This document shows positions 1 through 6,956 of a stretch of 33,002 nt of DNA, in pieces. The stretch is from assembly GCA_903905335.1 (NCBI GenBank), contig CAIVGC010000073.1:1-33002 (forward strand), given 5' to 3'. The stretch's first letter is position 1; every line of letters starts with the position of its first letter. Below the pieces are notes generated by a model. That model did no database searches. It was given only the letters and a program-made list of their open reading frames with translations, and was not told where the DNA came from. The DNA is from an uncultured Methylococcaceae bacterium (GTDB lineage Bacteria > Pseudomonadota > Gammaproteobacteria > Methylococcales > Methylomonadaceae). Position numbers and translations under genes: made by a program.

Positions 1-126
1 GATTTGTTTGGTGTGCGTTAATTAAATTTACATGATTTTTAATCAAACCAATCTTCTAAACGCAACTGATTGATGCGAGAAAACTCTTTCGTATTATGGG
101 TAACTAAGGTTGCTTTATTGGCTAAC
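1..126. repeat. Direct repeat, copy 1 of vapC 3' region
   Basis: These 126 bases match 1146-1271 with one difference (C at 90, G at 1235), in the same orientation. The match stops abruptly at 126, where a different repeat begins. It may extend to the left of the window. The near-identity indicates a recent duplication or recombination event. The two copies bracket the MazF-type toxin-antitoxin pair. Confidence 0.95.
39..126 (-). pseudogene. Truncated vapC 3' fragment (PIN toxin C-terminus)
   Basis: On the minus strand this encodes the last 28 or so residues of a PIN-domain toxin, with the THNTKEF motif and the same stop codon as the complete gene at 1184-1579. The single base difference is synonymous (ACC to ACG, Thr). 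No start or upstream part is present, because sequence beyond 126 belongs to another repeat. It is therefore a dead gene end carried by the duplication and cannot make an active nuclease alone. Confidence 0.85.
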
Positions 127-227
127 TCGTAAGATGTATGAGTAAGGTGGATTCGCGCTAGCAATCCACCATTTCTGAGCTACGGTGCTGCAATGAGCTT
201 GCGGTTTGCTGTCGCGAAACCGCCCTA
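123..227. repeat. Palindromic dispersed element, copy 1 (intron-free)
   Basis: About 105 bases are closely similar to 3305-3411 in the same orientation. The element holds two hairpins: GGTGGATT pairs with AATCCACC, and GCGGTTT pairs with AAACCGC. A CGTAAG near the left end is mirrored by CTTACG just right of 227, as in a small palindromic (MITE- or REP-like) element. The second copy is broken at its right end by a group II intron. Confidence 0.8.
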
Positions 228-330
228 CGACTTACGGACTTGTGTTTGCCCCATTCGAAACGTTTTGATGAGTTACGGACAGCACTAAACGTTAAAGACG
301 AAATTACAAACCTTGTCACGTTTTGGTGAT

Positions 331-681
331 TTAGATATCAAACAATTGATTGAATGCTTTGCTAACCGCTTGTTGATCAGCTTCTGCCAAACTACCGGCC
401 TGTCTAATAATTAAGCGATTATCCAAGGTAAATAGTTTCATACGGACAATAGACTCAGAAGTAAGTCCAGCATTTTGTAAATTGGAGATTGCTACATCCA
501 ATAGCCAATTGGAGTTTTTGGCGCTGGTTATCATCGCCAATACCGAATGCTGCACTGCGTTGTTAAATTGTGTGCTTGATAGGACTAATGCGGGTCGCCT
601 TTTACTGGCGTTTTGATCCGTAAACGGAAAAGGCACGACCACCACGGAGAATTTTTCAAAGGTCTGCATAGGCTTCATCAT
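331..681 (-). CDS. MazF/PemK-type toxin (probable endoribonuclease)
   Basis: This 116-residue protein has the N-terminal signature of the MazF/PemK/CcdB-fold family: a hydrophobic strand, PFPFTD, then KRRPALVL at about residues 27-34. Members usually cleave mRNA and are held inactive by an antitoxin encoded just upstream. Here the upstream partner is the AbrB-like gene at 656-883, and the two overlap, which implies translational coupling and one transcript. The start is uncertain: ATG codons at 681, 678 and 669 are all in frame, and none has a strong ribosome binding site. The mRNA-cleaving role is inferred from the family. Confidence 0.8.
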   Translation of the reverse strand: MMKPMQTFEKFSVVVVPFPFTDQNASKRRPALVLSSTQFNNAVQHSVLAMITSAKNSNWLLDVAISNLQNAGLTSESIVRMKLFTLDNRLIIRQAGSLAEADQQAVSKAFNQLFDI

Positions 682-883
682 CCGCAGCTGATTCCCATTC
701 GCTCAAAGTGCCTAGGAGAGCCTCTGTATAGGCTTGATCTATAGCGGGGACTTTGCGTAAATGAACGCCGGCTTGATCAATTTCAAAAACTATTGCGTCA
801 CCGTCACGCAGTTTTAAGGCTTTGATAACGAGATGCGGAATGATGGCTTGATTGTGGTGGATTAATTGACTATTGGTTAGCAT
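656..883 (-). CDS. AbrB/MazE-type antitoxin
   Basis: This 75-residue protein has an N-terminal swapped-hairpin AbrB-like pattern: IPHLVIKALKLRDGD, then a strand ending GVHLRK. An acidic C-terminal tail (residues about 55-75, rich in E, D and A) is the usual toxin-binding part of such antitoxins. A GGGAG lies 9 bases before the ATG at 883 and supports this start. Its 3' end overlaps the toxin gene. By family it would neutralise the toxin and repress the shared promoter. Upstream, 884-1145 has no gene that can be supported; it holds a short ATTGCTC/GAGCAAT inverted repeat. Confidence 0.75.
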   Translation of the reverse strand: MLTNSQLIHHNQAIIPHLVIKALKLRDGDAIVFEIDQAGVHLRKVPAIDQAYTEALLGTLSEWESAADDEAYADL

Positions 884-1145
884 GGCGATTAACTCCCTGT
901 GAGTGAGCCTACTTTATTAAATGTTATGAAAGACCCTTATTATCGGCTAGTTGCGGTTAAAGGGTTATAGAAATCATAAGGCCGTGTATCTGCTCAAAAC
1001 AAACATGCTTACTCTACCATTGCCAGCAAGTAACCTCAATTGCTCTGTGTTGTATCGAGGTTTCGGAGCAATGACTTACATTGCTTCTTATATGCTGGGA
1101 TGATAATCAAGCTGGTTTTTTGTTTCCAGTTTGTAGGCTAGGCAG

Positions 1146-1271
1146 GATTTGTTTGGTGTGCGTTAATTAAATTTACATGATTTTTAATCAAACCAATCTT
1201 CTAAACGCAACTGATTGATGCGAGAAAACTCTTTGGTATTATGGGTAACTAAGGTTGCTTTATTGGCTAAC
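1146..1271. repeat. Direct repeat, copy 2 (inside complete vapC)
   Basis: This is the partner of 1-126 (125 of 126 bases identical). It covers the 3' end of the complete vapC gene plus 38 bases beyond its stop. The pair makes a direct-repeat unit with a period of 1145 bp. Confidence 0.95.
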
Positions 1272-1579
1272 GCTGTGCCTGCAATCATCATATCTAAAGG
1301 GCCAATAGGCGTACCCGCCTGTTCCAGTATGGCTCTAAGCTTAGCTGAAATAGCCGCTTCATTTTCCGAAAAAGGCAATACACGCACGAGCGTTAGTAGT
1401 TCATTTAACTGAGCTCTACGTTTTTCAGGTGATGTTGATTTGGCAATGCCCACTTCAAGTTCATACAAAACCACGGATGGTAGAGCTATTTCATGCGGTG
1501 GTAAACTAAATAAATGCTGGGCAACATGACCCATGTTTTTAAAAAAATAAATCACGGTATTGGTATCTAAAGCGTACAT
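1184..1579 (-). CDS. vapC: VapC-type PIN-domain toxin
   Basis: This 131-residue PIN-domain ribonuclease has an N-terminal LDTNTVIY (first metal-binding Asp at residue 5), an acidic residue in the VVLYELEVGIAKS segment, a D near residue 95 in GPLDMMIAGTA, and the C-terminal THNTKEF strand. All expected acidic positions are present, so it looks intact. VapC proteins usually cut tRNA or rRNA and are inhibited by the upstream VapB. Its ATG at 1579 shares one base with the stop of the preceding gene (TAATG), so the pair is translationally coupled. Its 3' end is duplicated at 1-126. Confidence 0.9.
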   Translation of the reverse strand: MYALDTNTVIYFFKNMGHVAQHLFSLPPHEIALPSVVLYELEVGIAKSTSPEKRRAQLNELLTLVRVLPFSENEAAISAKLRAILEQAGTPIGPLDMMIAGTALANKATLVTHNTKEFSRINQLRLEDWFD

Positions 1580-1809
1580 TAAAAACTTTCTCTTGTTGCG
1601 TCATGGCCTTCATCATTGCGTAACTCTTCAGAAAATGGCACATCTTGCCATGTTCCTGCTAAAGCTTTAACGGAATCAGGCCATGTAGTGACGGTTTTTT
1701 CATCAATAATGTTTTTTAACCATTGCTGGGCAGTAAGACCTGCTGTTTTAGCCGCCGTGATAATTCTGGCTTCTGTCGTATCGTCTATTTCTAGTATAAG
1801 TTGTTTCAT
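1579..1809 (-). CDS. VapB-type antitoxin
   Basis: This 76-residue protein starts with a strand-like KQLILEIDD followed by helices, as in ribbon-helix-helix antitoxins. It continues with WPDSVKALAGTW and PFSEELR, a C-terminal pattern common in VapB proteins paired with PIN toxins. It lies directly upstream of vapC with TAATG overlap. It would bind and inactivate the PIN toxin and autoregulate the operon; this is inferred from family and position. The predicted DNA-binding fold is not certain from sequence alone. Confidence 0.8.
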   Translation of the reverse strand: MKQLILEIDDTTEARIITAAKTAGLTAQQWLKNIIDEKTVTTWPDSVKALAGTWQDVPFSEELRNDEGHDATRESF

Positions 1810-1927
1810 TAATACCTCTTTTAAGCTTCAAACAAATGATACAAATTCGGGTTGGTATTGCAAAGGATCTTCACTGATTAGATTTTATGTAAAATTACCA
1901 CAGTTCGAACGGCACAAACAAACAGAC

Positions 1928-1994
1928 CAACAGGGACAGACCACGGTTTATTCGATACTCATAAATGCTGGGCTGAATAATTACCCAGCTTTAT
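1928..1994. repeat. Direct repeat left of the Rpn gene
   Basis: About 67 bases starting CAACAGGGACAGACCAC are repeated at 3231-3300 in the same orientation with scattered changes and small indels. The core forms a hairpin (GCTGGG paired with CCCAGC). The two copies bracket the Rpn-type gene and its upstream region. The function is unknown. Confidence 0.8.
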
Positions 1995-1997
1995 GAG

Positions 1998-2870
1998 TCA
2001 ATGCAGATTATTCTTTGCCAATAAAGCCTTTAATCGCTCAAGTTCTACATCTTTCTCTTTGATAAGTCTTAACGCTGCTTCTGTATCCGCCAACGCTGCT
2101 TCTTTATCCGCCAGTGCTGCTTCTTTATCGGCTAATGCTGCTTCTTTATCTATTAAAGCTTCATCACGCTCACGCTGAATGCATATTTGTTCACGCAGAT
2201 AATTCTGTCTTGCTTGATAAGCATGGTAATCACGTTCTTTATCTGAGAATTGTTTTAATGTGCTCATGGCTTGCCTCATTTCATTAGTGGTCATCCAGTC
2301 TGGTAAAGCAGTCTCATCAGTTAACTGCTCACCTTCTTTGAAGAATCTTACCCAACGTTGTTGTTCATTTTCAACTTGTGGCGAGTTAAACTTCTGCAAT
2401 TCTAATAACCAAATACCACAATGATTGTTTAGAGTTCTGCCTTTGTTATCCCTGACTTTATAGGTATGGATATAATCAGTATCATCTTTAATTAAATTCT
2501 CTGCCAATAGCCATATTGAATAAGTCGGCTTTAACTTGTAATAACTTTCACCCTGTTGTAGCTGTTGGCTATAAATATCTGCCCAATAATATAGGATACG
2601 CGCCGGCAAGTTAGCATAACTGACCAGTTGAATTTCAATCTGGTAAATATTGTCGTCACTATCCTTTGCTTTAACATCAACAATGCTAAGCTTGTCCTCA
2701 AGAAATTCTTTGTCATTATAAGGATTCAGAATGTCTACATTGGTTAATGGAGCGGCAATATCTGAACCTATAATGGCATTCAAGAAATGCACTAATAAGT
2801 TGCGGTTATCCTCTGCACCTAATAATGCCTTAAATACGCAGTCTATCTTTGGGTCAATTTTATGTTTCAT
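1998..2870 (-). CDS. Rpn family PD-(D/E)XK nuclease/putative transposase
   Basis: This 290-residue protein belongs to the Rpn/PD-(D/E)XK transposase-like family. The N-terminal KIDPKIDCVFKALLG is the family signature, followed by a nuclease core with Asp65 in VDVKA and the ExQ pair Glu79 and Gln81 in YQIEIQL. Relatives (RpnA to RpnE of E. coli) are DNA endonucleases that promote recombination. Residues about 236-265 are a fourfold repeat of a seven-residue unit (DKEAALA) leading into a charged coiled coil. The gene is full length for the family and lies between direct repeats. No ribosome binding site stands out. Activity is inferred from the family. Confidence 0.85.
   Translation of the reverse strand: MKHKIDPKIDCVFKALLGAEDNRNLLVHFLNAIIGSDIAAPLTNVDILNPYNDKEFLEDKLSIVDVKAKDSDDNIYQIEIQLVSYANLPARILYYWADIYSQQLQQGESYYKLKPTYSIWLLAENLIKDDTDYIHTYKVRDNKGRTLNNHCGIWLLELQKFNSPQVENEQQRWVRFFKEGEQLTDETALPDWMTTNEMRQAMSTLKQFSDKERDYHAYQARQNYLREQICIQRERDEALIDKEAALADKEAALADKEAALADTEAALRLIKEKDVELERLKALLAKNNLH
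2074..2157. repeat. Four tandem 21-bp units inside the Rpn gene
   Basis: Four head-to-tail 21-base units (2074, 2095, 2116, 2137), each starting GCTGCTTCT, keep frame and encode DKEAALA heptads on the minus strand. The copies differ at a few third positions. The unit number could vary by slippage and so change coiled-coil length without breaking the frame. Confidence 0.9.
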
Positions 2871-3230
2871 GATTTATTATAACAATCGAATCTGCATTGG
2901 CAATATAGCTTTCGAAACGTGAGTAATAAGATTATCAATGTTCCCTAGGCTTCATACAAACTCAGCCAGGTAGACAGCTAGGGTGGGCAATGATTTTCTG
3001 CTCATCGCTCAATCGGCAAAGGGTGGGCAAACGATAAAACTATTTGCACACACTACATGACTGATGATGACCAAATTCAATTTGATCTTATGTGATTTGT
3101 AACGCTTAAAAATCTATTTTTATTCCCTTTCAATAAATTCAATTAGACATGATTTGTCGCAAGACTGACAGATAATATTCATGATTTAAAAATAAGAAAT
3201 AACAGTAAGAAATAACAGGGACAACAGGGA
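2871..3230. other. Intergenic stretch without a supportable gene
   Basis: No credible coding region. A phrase of the type AGGGTGGGCAA occurs twice, at about 2980 and 3020, and a related phrase lies near 18855, suggesting remnants of a dispersed repeat. At 3214-3240 a nine-base unit (AACAGGGAC) is repeated three times in tandem and leads into the direct repeat at 3231. Confidence 0.5.
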
Positions 3231-3300
3231 CAACAGGGACAGACCACAGTTTATTCGCGGATACTAATATATGCTGGGTTGAATGAATACCCAATGTTAT
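3231..3300. repeat. Direct repeat right of the Rpn gene
   Basis: Partner of 1928-1994 in the same orientation, with the same hairpin (TGGGTTGAAT...ATACCCA). It ends immediately before the next palindromic element at 3305. Confidence 0.8.
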
Positions 3301-3304
3301 AAAT

Positions 3305-3411
3305 TAACTCGTAAGATGTATGAATGTAAGGTCGATTCGCGCTAGCAATCCACCATTTCTGAGCTACGGTGCTGCATTGAGCTGGCGGTTTGCTGTCGCG
3401 AAACCGCCCTA
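3305..3411. repeat. Palindromic dispersed element, copy 2 (interrupted by intron)
   Basis: Second copy of 123-227, with the same two hairpins; one pair is weakened by a GGTGGATT to GGTCGATT change. The similarity ends exactly at 3411, where the group II intron begins, so the intron entered just behind the second hairpin. The sequence after the intron (from 4056) does not resemble what follows copy 1. Confidence 0.8.
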
Positions 3412-4055
3412 GTGTGCCCGGCATGGGCTAAAACTTGTTATCTGAAAGGAGATAACCGGAAGTAGTAACGACAACCGTAGCGAAACGCAAGGTGGAAGCC
3501 GTGAGGCCAAGCTGAAAGAAGCGCGTAGCAAAAGCACGACCGTAGGAACACGAACAAGCAGTGAGGGGGCGATGAGTGTGCTAGGGAACACGAAATCCAA
3601 CCGTTACCGAAAGACGCATCAGGTAGAGCTTGGCGGCACGGGCAGAAAGTTTTAGCACCTTACCCGGGGAGATCTTCGAAGCGAGAGCTTTGAAGAAGTC
3701 AGCAGAAGCCGTAGTAGCGAAGAAGCCTTGGAAACTTGGCAGAGCGAAGGGCTGAAGGAACCGAGATACGACGAAAAGACTTTCAAGCGAAGCGAGTAGT
3801 CATTTGAAACAGAAAGGAATGGCAACTTAGGCAACTTCCTGATTGGTAGTCATTGGAAACGCCTAGTGGATACAGGTCGAAGCCAAAGCTGCAAATGGCA
3901 AGCTAAACATTGAAGCGTCCAAATGTAAGATGTATCGACAGGGAGCAAAACCCTGAGCGGAAAAAAAACGTTGGTTCCAACCGCCGGATGCGGAAAACCG
4001 CATGTCCGGTGGTGTGGGAGGGATAACGGGCGCAATCCCGTTATCTCCACCCGAT
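3412..4055 (+). mobile_element. Group II intron without reverse transcriptase ORF (644 nt)
   Basis: The 5' end GTGTGCCCGG fits the group II GUGYG consensus. Domain V is 3981-4012: an 8-bp stem with the catalytic CGC at 3982-3984, a two-base bulge, a 5-bp stem and an AAAA loop. Domain VI follows (about 4014-4053), with an unpaired A at 4049, seven bases from the 3' end, as expected for the branch point. The end CCCGAT is typical. TAGGG at 3582-3586 can pair with CCCTA at 3407-3411, acting as EBS1 and IBS1, and fixes the 5' boundary. Domains I to III occupy roughly 3412-3830. Domain IV is only about 150 bases and holds no reverse transcriptase or maturase, so mobility or splicing would need help in trans. 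It does not interrupt a recognisable gene. The subclass is not determined. Confidence 0.88.
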
Positions 4056-4377
4056 CGCGAATATTTCGTAAAGATTAAACCGCCGTAGGGGCAGCAACTC
4101 ATGCCAGTCAGGTAGGTCGGGCACATGCTTTTTGTGCCCGACAACTCGCGTTAAACGCACGAATGGCATTGAAGAAATTCGCTCGATATTCTGATTTTGA
4201 CCGTCGTAGGTTGGGCAATTAAAAGATGTTGCCCAACCATGCCCACATGAAGTTTAACTGGTAAGATGGCTAGAGGCGAAACCCGAACAGCTCTTCACCT
4301 ACGCTGAGTAAATCGGGCAAGGTGTTAAAAACTATAATTATCGAAGTCTATCAACCTAACTCACAGAGGATAAAACT
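4056..4377. other. Intergenic region with two perfect hairpins
   Basis: No gene is supported. Hairpin one is 4116-4142 (GTCGGGCACA paired with TGTGCCCGAC). Hairpin two is 4209-4238 (GGTTGGGCAA paired with TTGCCCAACC). Neither is followed by a T run, so they look like dispersed palindromes, not terminators. A phrase GTAAGATGGCTAGAGGCGAA near 4262 resembles the left arm of the element at 6957-7071. Confidence 0.65.
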
Positions 4378-5016
4378 ATGGCCATATCAGAACAACAACG
4401 ACAAAAAAAATTAGCAAAGAAAAAGCAAAAAAGAGGCCTGACCGTTAAAAAAGTAACGCACTCTATGACAAAAGCCAAACTTTATGCTAAGTATCCAATT
4501 CATGAATGCTTAATCCCTGAGGATCTGTTTAGTTCTGGTATTGGTGAGCTAGTAGTCGCAAGGCGCACTCCGAGCGGGGATATTGCCTTTAGTGCCTTTG
4601 TTATTGATGTCTTTTGTCTGGGCGTCAAAGATGCTATGTTTTTAGTGATGTCGGAAGACGAATATGAACAAAGAATTAAAGTAGAAATGATAAAGACAGC
4701 TAATCGGACATTTGAAAAGCTACATCAAAGCAGTGCCAAAAAGCTACTGGACGGCTTGCTTAACTATTCAAAAGAGCTAGGCTTTGTACCACATCCAGAT
4801 TATAAAAATGCCTATGATATCTTTGGTGACATTGATGCCAGCGTAAGCCCTGAAAAATACACCTACGGTAAAGAGGGTAAGCCTTTTTATATGAATGGCC
4901 CGTATGAATCCGAAGCTGATAGTAAGCGAATTTTAAATACCTTGACGAAAAGCTGTGGTGCTGATGGCTTTGGCACCCTAATTTTACTAGGTGATATGGA
5001 AGATGACTTTATGTGA
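4378..5016 (+). CDS. Conserved protein of unknown function
   Basis: A 212-residue soluble protein. AGAGGA at 4365-4370 lies seven bases before the ATG and supports the start. Residues 1-25 are very basic (runs of K and R), which suggests contact with nucleic acid or the ribosome. The rest is a mixed globular domain with HECLIPEDLF, then VVARRTPSGDIAFSAFVIDVFCLGVKDA (given here as two joined motifs: VVARRTPSGDIAF and FVIDVFCLGVKDA), and near the C-terminus YGKEGKPFYMNGP. These motifs resemble a widespread uncharacterised bacterial family recalled from memory, not searched. There is no signal peptide and no membrane segment. It stands alone between repeats. No function is proposed. Confidence 0.75.
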   Translation: MAISEQQRQKKLAKKKQKRGLTVKKVTHSMTKAKLYAKYPIHECLIPEDLFSSGIGELVVARRTPSGDIAFSAFVIDVFCLGVKDAMFLVMSEDEYEQRIKVEMIKTANRTFEKLHQSSAKKLLDGLLNYSKELGFVPHPDYKNAYDIFGDIDASVSPEKYTYGKEGKPFYMNGPYESEADSKRILNTLTKSCGADGFGTLILLGDMEDDFM

Positions 5017-5214
5017 TTTCAGTCAGTAGGATAGGCAAAGGCAGCGCAGTGTTCATCATGTTTTATAGGAGTGGGCCTGCGAAGGGTGGATGTTGGAAAG
5101 GGCCATATATGTGTTGAACAAAGTGAAGCGCATCGTTTATGAACGTGAATGATGCGCCTCCTAGCGTCGACACATCCTATGCACTTTTTTAGCGCAGTAT
5201 TTATCAGAACCTTT

Positions 5215-5305
5215 AGCAAGTAGCTTCGACGAAACGCAATGGAATCGAGGAAGTCGGAGCGCTGTATAACCATGATTCCGCCTTGCTTCATTGAAGCTAC
5301 TTGCT
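5215..5305. repeat. 91-bp palindromic element upstream of trmN6
   Basis: Perfect 13-base arms, AGCAAGTAGCTTC at 5215-5227 and GAAGCTACTTGCT at 5293-5305, enclose a smaller inverted pair (GGAATC with GATTCC). This is a palindromic dispersed-repeat design. It sits in the 349-base space between 5017 and 5365, which otherwise holds only a GCGCATC/GATGCGC hairpin near 5131-5157 and no supportable gene. A TTG codon at 5291 lies in the right arm, which argues against starting trmN6 there. Confidence 0.75.
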
Positions 5306-5365
5306 TTGTTAAAGACGGGGAGCCGAATTTTTACAATCAAACACTTAAATCAGCCGTACCGCACT

Positions 5366-6088
5366 ATGTCAATCTTCCGCTTTCAGCAGTTTTCAGTCAT
5401 CCAGAAGCAATCCGCCATGAAAGTCTGTACGGACGCGGTTCTATTTGGTGCTATGGCACCCGTTAATAAGGGTGATCGGGTTTTGGATATTGGTGCGGGG
5501 ACAGGCGTACTGTCGTTAATGGCCGCTCAATTGGGAGCGGAACAAGTGACGGCGGTAGAATTGACGCAAGCTAGCTATGAAGAAGCGCAGCTAAATTTCG
5601 GCAATAGTCCTTGGGCCGATCGTCTTGAGGCCGTGCATCAAGATATTCAAGGTTTTGCTATTTCAATTGGGCATCAATATGATCTTGTTATTTGTAATCC
5701 GCCTTTTTTTGAGAATCACAGCAAGACCACAGATTCACTTAGAAAAGTCGCCCGACATAACGATGAATTGCCTTTTACTGATTTAATTAAAAGTGCCGAT
5801 CAATTACTGTCTAGTCAGGGCTTGTTTTACCTGTTACTACCCGTGCATGCGGTAGAAAAATTTGTTGAGGCCGCGTTAGTGGCGGGTTTTTATTTAAGCA
5901 AGCAAACAGATTTTCGTGGCTATAGTCATAATAACGCCAAAGTGTCTGCTCTGACTTTTAGCCGCACAGACGTTGTTTTTTCGAGGGCATTAATGACCAT
6001 TTACCAATTCCATCGGGTGTATTCGCAAGACAGCGAACATTACCTATCAGCTTTTCTGTTGCGATTTTCTTCACAGCCAATAGTTTAA
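5366..6088 (+). CDS. trmN6: tRNA1(Val) (adenine37-N6)-methyltransferase TrmN6
   Basis: This protein methylates N6 of A37 in tRNA1(Val), using S-adenosylmethionine. From the ATG at 5366 it has 240 residues, close to the family's length, and begins with the characteristic FRFQQFSV and MKVCTDAVLFGAMAP. SAM-binding motif I is LDIGAGTG (about 40-47), and the N6-adenine methylase motif NPPFF is at 111-115. The frame is open further upstream to a TTG at 5291, but that part lies in a palindromic repeat and has no family similarity. No clear ribosome binding site precedes 5366, so the start rests on the family N-terminus. Confidence 0.9.
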   Translation: MSIFRFQQFSVIQKQSAMKVCTDAVLFGAMAPVNKGDRVLDIGAGTGVLSLMAAQLGAEQVTAVELTQASYEEAQLNFGNSPWADRLEAVHQDIQGFAISIGHQYDLVICNPPFFENHSKTTDSLRKVARHNDELPFTDLIKSADQLLSSQGLFYLLLPVHAVEKFVEAALVAGFYLSKQTDFRGYSHNNAKVSALTFSRTDVVFSRALMTIYQFHRVYSQDSEHYLSAFLLRFSSQPIV

Positions 6089-6174
6089 AGCTGAACAATA
6101 GTGTTAAGATTGACGTCGAATCGTTTTTTGAACTGTTGAGCGTTGATCACTATAATCAAGTAAGGAGACAACAG

Positions 6175-6750
6175 ATGCCCACTTGTTGGATTATCGCAGG
6201 ACCCAACGGAGCAGGAAAAACCACCTTTGCCCTGGAATATTTACCGACGGTAGCGGGTTGTAGGCGCTTTATAAATGCGGATTTGATTGCGGCGGGACTG
6301 TCACCGCTAGCACCGGAACAGCACTTATTAGTCGCCAGTCGCTTATTTCTACGTGAGCTTGAAGACTGTATTGCCGCGCGACAAGATTTTGCTTTTGAAA
6401 CCACGCTCTCGGGACGAAGTTACCTTAAACTGGTGGAGCGCTTACAAGCAACAGGCTGGCAGGTTGAATTGATTTATCTCGCGTTGCCCAGTGCCGACAT
6501 GTCGCGTCTGCGGGTGGCGGAACGCGTTAGCCACGGTGGACATCATATTGCAGAAGTCGATTTAATTCGTCGCTTTCCTCGTAGTTTGCATAACCTATTA
6601 AATGAGTTTGCTCCTAAGGTCAATCAGGTGCGCTGTTTTATGAATAATGATGATAAACCGGTGTTGATATTTCAACAAACAGGTGTTGTTCGTAGCGTTC
6701 TAAATCCTGATTTTTTTAATTTAATAACAAAAGGAAGTTTAGATGAGTGA
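6175..6750 (+). CDS. Zeta-toxin-like P-loop kinase
   Basis: A 191-residue P-loop ATPase/kinase of the zeta-toxin-like group (often labelled predicted ABC-type ATPase, COG4185). Walker A is GPNGAGKT at residues 9-16. It is followed by FINADLIAAGLSP and FAFETTLSGRSY, the usual family motifs, and an arginine-rich segment near RVAERVSHGGHH. AAGGAG at 6162-6167 lies seven bases before the ATG at 6175, so this start is preferred over an ATG at 6136. Zeta toxins phosphorylate UDP-N-acetylglucosamine; whether this subgroup does so is not established. The next gene overlaps by eight bases, as in a toxin-antitoxin pair. Confidence 0.82.
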   Translation: MPTCWIIAGPNGAGKTTFALEYLPTVAGCRRFINADLIAAGLSPLAPEQHLLVASRLFLRELEDCIAARQDFAFETTLSGRSYLKLVERLQATGWQVELIYLALPSADMSRLRVAERVSHGGHHIAEVDLIRRFPRSLHNLLNEFAPKVNQVRCFMNNDDKPVLIFQQTGVVRSVLNPDFFNLITKGSLDE

Positions 6751-6943
6751 ACAGGCTAATCTGCCCTTAAGCCCAGATACACAAGAGATGCTGGATTGCT
6801 TAAGGCTAGCAGTCAGTAAAACCTTAGAACGTAAACGTCGCCTTGGTCAGTATTCAGTGCAGTGGAATGGTAAAGCTCCTTTTGCCGTAGGTGAGGACGC
6901 ACCAGATTGTTTACAATTGTCGCAACCAGCTGATCATAAATGA
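6743..6943 (+). CDS. Small partner protein of the zeta-like kinase (possible antitoxin)
   Basis: A 66-residue hydrophilic protein with a helix-prone middle (LDCLRLAVSKTLERKRRLGQY). Its ATG at 6743 overlaps the last eight bases of the kinase gene, and AAGGAAG at 6731-6737 gives a good ribosome binding site inside that gene. Small genes joined to COG4185 kinases recur in bacteria and may be the antitoxin or a regulator. Here the order would be toxin first, partner second. No domain is recognised, and the antitoxin role is inferred from position only. Confidence 0.6.
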   Translation: MSEQANLPLSPDTQEMLDCLRLAVSKTLERKRRLGQYSVQWNGKAPFAVGEDAPDCLQLSQPADHK

Positions 6944-6956
6944 AATTATTAAAAGC

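Noticed and set aside
2074-2157. Possible CRISPR array
   Set aside because: The 21-bp units are directly adjacent without spacers and encode a protein heptad repeat.
3850-4144. Two overlapping minus-strand frames
   Set aside because: They are antisense to domains IV to VI of the group II intron and its flank, with no ribosome binding site or family resemblance.
6136-6174. Upstream ATG for the zeta-like kinase
   Set aside because: The ATG at 6175 has AAGGAG at the right distance and places Walker A near the N-terminus as usual.
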